Origin: Verpa conica
Lineage: Eukaryota > Ascomycota > Pezizomycetes > Pezizales > Morchellaceae
DNA length: 64,000 nucleotides
Assembly (NCBI GenBank): GCA_033030425.1
Contig: JAUFSD010000020.1
Coordinates: forward strand, 992,001 to 1,056,000
Direction: 5' to 3'
Part shown: positions 56,588-64,000 of the stretch, piece by piece
How the letters are laid out: every line of letters starts with the position of its first letter
How positions within the stretch are numbered: the first letter of the stretch is position 1
Position numbers and translations under genes: made by a program
The notes under the pieces: model-generated
What the model was told of the DNA's origin: nothing
The model's database searches: none
The model's input: only the letters and a program-made list of their open reading frames with translations

Positions 56588-57226
56588 TGTTGCAGGCAGC
56601 TCTGAGAATACCAACGCCACAATCACACAAAACAGTACCAAGGCTGGACCCGCCCCCGCAAGAGAGTCACCTTCGACCTCGCCCCCACTAGGCAATCGAG
56701 TTGATTGAATGCGCGCATTGTGAGCGGTTTTACAGAAAGGGAATGAGGGGCGCGGAAAGGCCCGTTTCCGTGCATGCGAGGTTGGTGGGGGTTTAGGATT
56801 TTGGTGATAAGGTTTTCCGGGCTGGCGGCCCTTCATGGTAGCGTCAGGATTTGCGTAACGTTGCTGCAGGACTCTCAGAGCCCCTTGTACACTTTGTATG
56901 CGGTTTGTATGGGAAAGATACCTTTCTGTTGGATATAGCATATCCAACAGAAACCATGGGGAATTTGGGATTAAAGTGGAAAAGTTTCTTTGACGCAAAA
57001 ATTATTTTATAGGCAGGAAAAGAGGGGAAAATAGATAAGGAAGAGCCTTGCTCCGAGGATTTGTTTAGGCACACAACGTCTTGTTTCTATTATTTATTAA
57101 AGAAATATTACAAAGTTTTTCTCTTGTCATTCTTTCCGCCGCAACACTATCTACCATCACCGTCGTAGTTACCATTGCCGACTCGTTGCCTAGGCTCTAC
57201 TGCACCATTCCAACCGCCCCGCCACA
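56588..57226 (+). mobile_element. solo LTR, 639 bp
   Basis: Starts TGTTGCAGGCAGCTCTG and ends CCGCCCCGCCACA. Flanks ACCAG (56583-56587) and ACCAA (57227-57231) are a 4-of-5 duplication differing by a transition. Closest to the nested LTR at 16460-17138. Interrupts the minus-strand gene above. Confidence 0.65.
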
Positions 57227-57648
57227 ACCAAGGTGTGGTACATTATGCATGCGAGGGATTCTGGAGCTCTGAAGATAATTATTGAAGTCTTCAATAACTG
57301 GTAAAGATAACCAATTGATATATATATTTCACAGTAGTGCAAATGCACTACTGCTAGAATGATCCAAAGCTGCAAGTGTATCGGTAGAATGCTTTTTAGA
57401 AATAAGATTTCTGGCCCAATCAAAGGAAGGCTGGCTTTGGGATCCACCAGAAAAACTTATTTAGCATATTTTTCCAGCATCTTCAAGCTAAAAAAAATTA
57501 GTTATTTGAAATAATTTAGTGACTCGGAATTAAACTTACACTAACACTTTTTCTTTTCTCACAGCCATCCACAACAATTCCATCAACCTATTCTAAAGTC
57601 TCTTTCCATCTGCTCGGCATCCAATAACTTTTTCTGTATCTGCATCTG

Positions 57649-58276
57649 TGTCACAGGCAGCTCCGTGGGCTGTCAACACTCGCAGAAGCGGGTTACGTTT
57701 GCCCCCACTCCCAATAGAAGGTCAAACCGCCTCCGGGCACGCGTCTGACTTGACAAATTACGAGAAAGAAACCAGTTCCGGGCCGGCTAAGCTATCTTGT
57801 TACACGGAGTATAGGTGGGGCGTCAGGGATCGGGTAGAACGGAAGCCCTAGGAGTCTAGAAACTGTGGGAGAAAGCGGAACGGGACTAGCGCGTACGACA
57901 GAGGAGCGGAAGGGAAGTAAGTTTAGTATAGGAGTGGTATAGAAAAGGGACTTGCGCGTCGAACATGACATGTTCAACGACATTTGTAATAAATAAAAGG
58001 TAATGGGAAAAGGGCAGTGAGCCTCGGGTTACACGGGAAGGGAACAAGGGGGTATATAAGAAGGAGGCTTCACCCCCTCCTGGTGGGATTTCTTTCGTTA
58101 CGCAATCTCTTGTTTTTTATAGTCTATCAAAGGAATTCTCTGTTTCTTAGATTTGTTATATCTAAAAATCCCACTGAAGAACCATCGTTACTGTCCAAGT
58201 TCTCCTCGTTTCTCGAAGCCTCCAAATTCCTTGTCCGCGTCACCTAGGTACACTCCCCCCAAGGCCCTCTGCTACA
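57649..58276 (+). mobile_element. solo LTR, 628 bp
   Basis: Starts TGTCACAGGCAGCTCCG and ends GGCCCTCTGCTACA. Flanks ATCTG (57644-57648) and ATCCG (58277-58281) are a 4-of-5 duplication. TATATAAG near 58051. Same family as 47471-48093. Confidence 0.75.
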
Positions 58277-58860
58277 ATCCGTAAAAACCATACTCTGTTC
58301 TTCAGAAATATCTTGCTGTATCTAGCTCAAGTCTAGCAGATGCATTGGAAGTCTAGGCAATCGCTTATCAGATTGCTTTTCTAGTTGTAGTTTTGAATAC
58401 CAAAGATCAAGAATTGGTTGATTCTCATAAATCCAGTGCCTCGGTGGAGGATAAGGTGTGGAAAGAGATTGTAGACTACAAGTTGGAATAAAAGATAAGA
58501 ATTCCTCTCGCTGAGCAGTACTTTGAGAGAAACCAAGGTCATAAAAAAATCCTTTCGGAGATTTCTTAATCTCTTTGTTTGCTCAGAAGCTGCCTGTAAA
58601 GCTCGGTGTACTTCAAGTAAACTACTATGATGAGGAGGATTTTGAGATAGATAGGTGCATATTGACACATAAAGCTCAGAAATTCCAATCGCTTCAGGGA
58701 ATTGAATTAAACATTCTGAAATTAACTCAGATCGGTGAGTTTGTAGATGGGTTCTCGGTGCTAGCTGAAGAAGCTCTGGAGTTATTGAAATATAGGTAGC
58801 AATAGCCAATAAAGTTTTTTGTTGCTGTTCTAATACTAGATTAGCATATATTAAAATTTA

Positions 58861-60859
58861 AAACAAAGGTTTCCTACTTCTTCCTGATGCCATTATAAAA
58901 AAATCGGTAAAAAATCGGTTTCTTGGCGGTTTCTTGGCGGTTTCTCAGCAGAGACTTGTGTTTACTGAAGAAGGAGGAAGGAATATGTAGAAGCTGTAAT
59001 TATAAGTAAAGTAAAAGAGGGATTTGGTATGTTTTTGGCAATTCTCAGCAAACACTCAGCAAACACTCGGCAAACACTTGGCAAACACTCAGCAAACACT
59101 CGGCAAACACTTGGCAGACCTTAGTAACCTCTAATACAGCTTCAAGACTCACTGCAGGTGCAAGCAAGTATTTATTGTCTGTTAGGTGTATAGGTAGCGT
59201 GTATGTAGGCAGAGTGTATGTAGGCAGCGTATGTGTGGGTGTGTGGGTGTGTGGGTGTGTGGGCGTGTGGGTGTGTGGGCGTGTGGGTGGAAAGAATGTA
59301 TGCAGGTGAGTAGGAGTGTGGGTGGAAAGAAGGTATGCGGGTGGGTGGGAGTGTGGGTGGAAAGAAGGTATCTGAGTAGGCAAAAGAAAAGGGGTGGGTA
59401 GCACGGGCTCTAGTGGCACAGCAACCACAGCAATCACGGCCATGGATTATCTCGAGACCGGCCGACAGCCGGAACGTCACTTGTATCAATATATCTCTCT
59501 ATTTTTTCTATGAAATCAATCCAGCACGATTTACCACAGCGGTTACTGTTAAATGCAAATAATTTGAGGAACCCTGAAATTATTCAAAAACTAAGGTACT
59601 TGAATAGTTGAGGCTAACAATATTTTTACTCTCGGTCTTTAGGTCTGTAACTCTATTCAAGTCTCAGCTGTGAACCAACCTGTGCTAAAAGTGTTCGGAT
59701 TACTGAACAAAAGCCAGTGATAGTTAAGTACATATATTCTGGGTAATAATTACAGGCCCAGGGTAGTATTAGCTCATACCTGGCACAAATATGGAATTGG
59801 GGCTAAAGGGGCAAGGCAAACAGTCAATCGAGTGACAGACTATGACCGAGTGAGGATTGGTGATTGATACTCTTGACATTATTACTTCGATAATAATGTA
59901 ATAATCACTCTACCTTAAGTGCTTCTTATATATATACCACTCTAGTGTTGAAAGATCCCTAAAAATTGTTTACGGAAAGGGGTTAATAAGAGTTAAGAGA
60001 TCAGGGCTTGCCAGATATCAAATAACAGTAACACTACCAGCAGAACCATCTCATCAAAAGATATGAACAACACAAGATGTGCTTTTATAGAAATATTTGC
60101 TGGAGTTATTCTACTTCCTCACCTAGATTACTCCCAACTGACCCGGTAGCAGGTTTCAGCACACAGGATATCAATTACACTCTTACATAGTCGACAGAAA
60201 TATGAGAATCACGCTGAGTATTATAGATACTCAAGTCTTCCAACATAGAAAGGAATGAATGAATCAATTATTCATAGATACGGGAAGGAGGCTGGTTGTA
60301 GAAATTCCTCGTCAAGGAAGGGGATATGGTGTGGCTAGACCCAGGTTTCTACCCTTTTCATGGGCCACTATATGTTGAGCCACCACCACTTTGGGGGGTC
60401 AGTATTTTCAACCGGGTTATGAGATAGTGCTATGGAGCCGTGTTAAGAAGCTGTAATTACCAGACATCGAACCTAGTAAGGTCATCGTTTACCTGGTTCA
60501 ATGAATAAACTTAAGGCAACAGTACGTTTATACACAATACACTGTTAACAATGGCAATAAAGACTCAACCTGAAACAATTCTCTGAACTACAGGACCACT
60601 ATATATACCAAAGTACTCCCCCAGACACGTTATAACACAAATCCACCCCCCCCCTTTCAAACAGGTGACACTACTCAACCACTATACTTTCACCCTATCC
60701 TCAAATAAACAACACGCGCACATGTAGTCCAAGTTCTTTCTCACAATGATCTCTGCTACTTAGATGGTCCTCTTACCACAACAGGTATGTTTTTATCACA
60801 CAGACTTTACACTTCCACTCCGCCGATATGTGAAGGGTAAGAATCAGTCCGGTCCGGAG
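58861..60859. other. gene-free stretch with simple repeats
   Basis: Includes an 11-bp tandem repeat (CAGCAAACACT and variants, 59044-59117), a GTGTGGGTGT-type low-complexity tract (59215-59300) and about three copies of a GTGTGGGTGGAAAGAAGGTAT unit (59280-59375). Frames over these tracts are not called. Nothing is recognised from 59450 to 60859. Confidence 0.55.
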
Positions 60860-62347
60860 TTATTCCGAGGCCAAAGGTGAAGGAGTACTATGAGCGGCTA
60901 GTGGTCGATTTCCTGCCTCGTTCTCCCCACCACTAGCTGGCTCTTGTGGCATATCTGGGGGTGTTGGCGCGACAGTGGCGATCACGGTGGCTACAGAGTG
61001 AGGGGGGGCACCAGATGCAGTTTGTCTCCGTCTCTCGCGGTTGCGATGCGCTAAGCCGCTTTCATGGCTGGATTTATTGGAGAGCAGCATCGTCTTGTAA
61101 CATATGGGACACGTCCACATCTCCTTTCTGAACCGCTCCAATCGGTACACAGGAGCAGTCGAGAACCCCCACGACCGCGCCGGGCGATTCCTCGCGGTAG
61201 TCGGTCGATTCACCACGGCAGTCGGTCGATTCACAGCGGTAGTCGGTCGATTTAAAGTGGCAGCCGGGACCCTCCCCTCAGCCCGTATCTGCTGCAGTCT
61301 TTCCCGATGTTTCCCCCCGCGCTCATGACCCTCCTTGTCGGTAATGTGCATCATCTGCTCACATACATCGCACCTCCACGGCGTTGTATAATGTCTCTCC
61401 GGCTTGTATCCCAGCCCGGTAATCACCTCGTCGCACGACCCGCAATAGAACTCGGGACATGCTGGCTCAGAGCGAATTTCAGTAACCGGAGGAGCAACAA
61501 TACGTGTCTGCGCCGCTTGTTTCTCGGTATGTTCACGCCCAGCACAGTGCACACTTATCCAGTCGTGGTGCGTCGTGATACCGCACAGGCGGCATTTCCA
61601 CTTCTTGGCTGCGTGTACCCGCTGATACGCAAGCAGGAACGTAGCGTCACAGATATCGCAGTAGAACGTTTCTATGAGGTTACGGTATCTGGGTCCTGGG
61701 GGCCGTTCAAGGCATTGGTGTTCTTTTGTATGTGGGTTTCCATGCAGGCGTTGATTACATCGGGTGCACTCCCAGACGGGGCCGCGGTGGAGTGCTGTTT
61801 TGGTGGGTGGAAAGTCGGTCCCGCAGGCGTCGCAGTGGATGTTAGGGAGTGGGATGGGTAGAGGCTGAGGCAAGGTAGGGCGGGAGGGCGATAAACATTC
61901 TCCGGTATCATTGTCTTCTGGCTGCTCCTCCTCCGCCGGGGTGTCGGTGGTTGAATGGGGTGTAGATTGGGACTGGGTAGGATCGGAGGACTCTAGGCCG
62001 GATAATGCGGACGCTGCGGTATCATTGTCTTCTGCTAGCTCTTTTGCAGGAGTATCAGTGGTCTCTGGGGTGTCCGGGGTGTCTGAGATATCCAGGGCCT
62101 CCAGGATATCCGAGATCTCGGTGGGTGTGCTCTGCACCCCCTCCGTAGGTAAATTCTCCCTAGTCGGTATAGAGGCATCCCCAACTGTATCTTGAGTTAT
62201 CCCCGATGATTGGCATTTAGTAGCATGTGCAGCGCTGCTAAGGTGCGCTGACCGGTCTGAGAGGTCAAACTCGTCGTCGCACGGGATACAGTACCAGGCA
62301 GACGGCCGGCTTTCTAGATAGTGGAGGGTGACAACGCGGGACGCCAT
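60860..62347 (-). CDS. multi-zinc-finger protein, about 495 aa
   Basis: An intact minus-strand frame. The start at 62347 (MASRVVTLHYLESRPSAWYC) is preferred over 62449, because the extra 34 residues overlap the telomere-type promoter motif and lack character. Five to seven C2H2-like fingers: WYCIPCDDEF...H...H at residue about 18, IHCDACGTDF and WECTRCNQRL (about 170-210), FYCDICDATF and WKCRLCGITT (about 225-275), FYCGSCDEV and WRCDVCEQMM (about 300-345), WTCPICYKTM (about 430). Spacing within pairs suggests U1/matrin-type fingers that bind RNA or DNA. An acidic Thr/Pro-rich region spans about 50-165, and a NRPTTA(V) repeat about 370-400. Nuclear location is inferred. Function unknown. Confidence 0.75.
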   Translation of the reverse strand: MASRVVTLHYLESRPSAWYCIPCDDEFDLSDRSAHLSSAAHATKCQSSGITQDTVGDASIPTRENLPTEGVQSTPTEISDILEALDISDTPDTPETTDTPAKELAEDNDTAASALSGLESSDPTQSQSTPHSTTDTPAEEEQPEDNDTGECLSPSRPTLPQPLPIPLPNIHCDACGTDFPPTKTALHRGPVWECTRCNQRLHGNPHTKEHQCLERPPGPRYRNLIETFYCDICDATFLLAYQRVHAAKKWKCRLCGITTHHDWISVHCAGREHTEKQAAQTRIVAPPVTEIRSEPACPEFYCGSCDEVITGLGYKPERHYTTPWRCDVCEQMMHITDKEGHERGGKHRERLQQIRAEGRVPAATLNRPTTAVNRPTAVVNRPTTARNRPARSWGFSTAPVYRLERFRKEMWTCPICYKTMLLSNKSSHESGLAHRNRERRRQTASGAPPHSVATVIATVAPTPPDMPQEPASGGENEAGNRPLAAHSTPSPLASE

Positions 62348-62457
62348 GATAAAGAAGTTGGTGATTATATTTTCTGGTGTCCGAAGTTGTTGAGTTTGAT
62401 GTCCGGTAATTATAGGATACTTGAGGGGTACTTGTGGGGGGCCTGACACCGCTGGCA

Positions 62458-62470
62458 GGGGTTAGGGTTT
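62458..62470 (-). promoter_or_regulatory. telomere-type motif upstream of the zinc-finger gene
   Basis: GGGGTTAGGGTTT about 110 bases upstream of the chosen ATG. Same type of motif as at 31215, 32573 and 41006, all near gene starts. Confidence 0.45.
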
Positions 62471-62664
62471 ATTCTTCCCGGAGCCTATCGAGTGCGACGC
62501 GGTCTGGTAATCTCGCAGCAAGGCTGAATTGTAGTTATCATACTAGTATAAGCCTCCCTTTCACAATAGTAATCTATGAATGTAGAGTAAGTATTGATAC
62601 TATAGTGTTTAGTGATGCGAGTGCCTGCTTCATGGATCATCACTCGATTTATGTCATTTCTTAC

Positions 62665-62856
62665 TGTGGTAAAAGGTGCTGAATTGATTGTCTAAAAGAG
62701 ACAGAGAGATATGAAAATATATGCTTCTAACAGAGAAATTCGTAAACCCTTATATGGGCTGCCTGCCCTGGATCCTCAAACATGGCAAATAAAGATACAC
62801 GTGACTCATGTATGAAACTACCCATCAGTTATCCTTATTAGGAAGCATCTACAACA
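62665..62856 (-). mobile_element. solo copia-type LTR, 192 bp
   Basis: Read on the minus strand it runs from TGTTGTAGATGCTTCC to CCTTTTACCACA, with a perfect 5-bp target duplication CTTAC (62660-62664 and 62857-62861). It matches 7150-7338, where the LTR is followed by an initiator-tRNA-type primer site. A young-looking insertion. Confidence 0.85.
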
Positions 62857-62861
62857 CTTAC

Positions 62862-64000
62862 ATAGTAAATCCACCATTACAGTACGAACTCAAACAGTGT
62901 TGTCTCACTCATTAGCTCGATTTTACAGCATGGTGTATTACAACTTACTACTCACCACTGCATCACTGAGAAAATAAACACCATTGCAACACCGTAGGTC
63001 ACTCGCTATCTGAAACCTAACCCAGCGCAAATAGGAATGTATGAATGAATGAATCATAAGCACATAGACAGCCCAATAAGGAAAGAACCTCTAGCTACTA
63101 AACATATCTAAACTATGACCTCCCGACCAAAGAAAACAGATATCACTATGATAATATTTAATCATTAAAATCTACACATATCTACCCATGTGATTATTTT
63201 CTCAATGGGCACTATTTCATCAGTAATCTACAACTCTTCTTGCTACACAAGCTATACTCTATTCTGTGATGATTTCCACGGGTTCTGCTGGTAGGATATT
63301 TGTACTATAAGAGTCTATGTAGTAAGACCATATGTAATGGATTCTGAAGAGACGTTGCGCACAAAAATCCGGCACCTCAGTTAGCGATTCCTGTGCTGGA
63401 GCCGCGTGATACAATTAGGACTAACGGACCTGTATTCCGGGTAACCTAGGCTAAGGAAGTGACACCAACACCCCCAAAACCGAGCTTCCGGGAACCAAAC
63501 GATTCCACAAACGCCCATCTGAATACCAGTATCCAACGATCAAGTATTCATTACCGATGACGTCCTTAGTCGGTCCAAAGAACTTCAGTCTCCCAGCTCT
63601 AGAAAGGCAACATCATGGGGCTTACAGGTTCGTGACTCACGAACCGACACAATGTTGGGAATGAGGATTCCGTCCTCCGCCCTCGAACCGGACACCCCGC
63701 CACTCGTATTACGTCTATTTCTAACCAATACCTCACTCTAGGGCCTGGAATGAATGGCTGGGCGAACTACAGGCCCTTCAGGGAACTATGGGAGTAGGGT
63801 TAGGGTTCCATCATAGCACAAATCATGATATGGACTATACAATTGTCTACATTATGGTGGATTAGTATAATTGGGAGGCTCATCATAGTGCTCTATGGGG
63901 TTGCTAAACTGCTACAGTCCGGAGGAACCTTACCTTACACACTATAGTCCGTCCAGTCCTCTACCGTTCCCGACACTGTCCGTACGGAGACACCGAGAAT
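62862..64000. other. gene-free stretch
   Basis: No supported gene. A telomere-type motif (GGGTTAGGGTT) lies at 63797-63807. Confidence 0.4.

Larger units (their letters stand above)
56076..58860 (-). pseudogene. old minus-strand gene split by two solo LTRs
   Basis: After removing the LTRs at 57649-58276 and 56588-57226, segments join in frame across both sites: VFTDADTEKVIG across the first, PHLGGSQVADYTVRV across the second. An intron fits about 57480-57531 (GTAAGT ... AACTAAT ... TTTTAG). Several frameshifts and stops remain. Near the end, NYARYILSD, then GGHFFISSYGIRI and NSLVVWKPKNWHRTTL, followed by GIVTPNRLTTIW and a Glu-rich tail, could be a double-stranded beta-helix dioxygenase core (distal His in NWH). 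This is weaker than for the MULE-borne gene. It lies next to the Helitron scrap. Function uncertain. Confidence 0.4.

Noticed and set aside
59045..59489. His/Thr/Pro-rich minus-strand frames of 105-132 codons
   Set aside because: Translation of GTGTGGGT-type simple repeats and the 11-bp tandem repeat.

Overview
The window reads as nuclear DNA of a filamentous ascomycete with a repeat-rich genome. Introns are short (49-79 nt) with GTAAGT/GTGAGT/GTATGC donors and CTAAC-like branch points, there is a HeLo-NACHT-ankyrin gene, and TTAGGG telomere-type motifs are scattered through it. Several gene types (the FENMELRLEA...DYNAVARL protein, the MASRVVTLHYLESRPSAWYC zinc-finger protein, the coiled-coil arrays) made me think of Pezizomycetes such as truffles. 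That placement is inference. I saw no tRNA, rRNA or CRISPR.

Layout. 1-17.7 kb is mostly transposon debris: a frameshifted Pro/Ala-rich gene and its broken duplicate, pogo-like MITEs, copia LTR and polyprotein fragments, a retroposed poly(A) sequence, a 1.1-kb foldback element, and a Tc1/mariner element split by an LTR that holds a second, inverted LTR. 17.8-27 kb is a tandem array of five coiled-coil genes (two broken), each with a 5'UTR intron and a conserved upstream block. It is capped at 27.1-28.1 kb by a spliced, catalytically dead eIF4A-like gene whose 3' end recurs inside the array. 30.3-33.9 kb holds three tandem minus-strand paralogues of a second coiled-coil family. 36.3-40 kb has two uncharacterised fungal genes among MITEs and short repeats. 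41-47 kb holds a frameshifted SET-domain gene and a HeLo-NACHT-ankyrin gene with two in-frame stops. 47.3-52 kb is a complete Mutator-like element (10-bp target duplication) carrying a transposase and a second gene that I read as a decayed TET/JBP-like 2-oxoglutarate dioxygenase. 52-59 kb has CATCAGC-ended elements, a minisatellite, a Helitron helicase scrap and an old minus-strand gene broken by two solo LTRs. 60.9-62.3 kb is an intact multi-zinc-finger gene.

How it fits together. No metabolic pathway is visible. This looks like accessory, transposon-dense chromatin in which local duplication makes gene arrays and many copies carry transition-type nonsense changes (CAA, CAG, CGA or TGG to stop). 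That fits cytosine deamination or a RIP-like process, but I only inspected it by eye.
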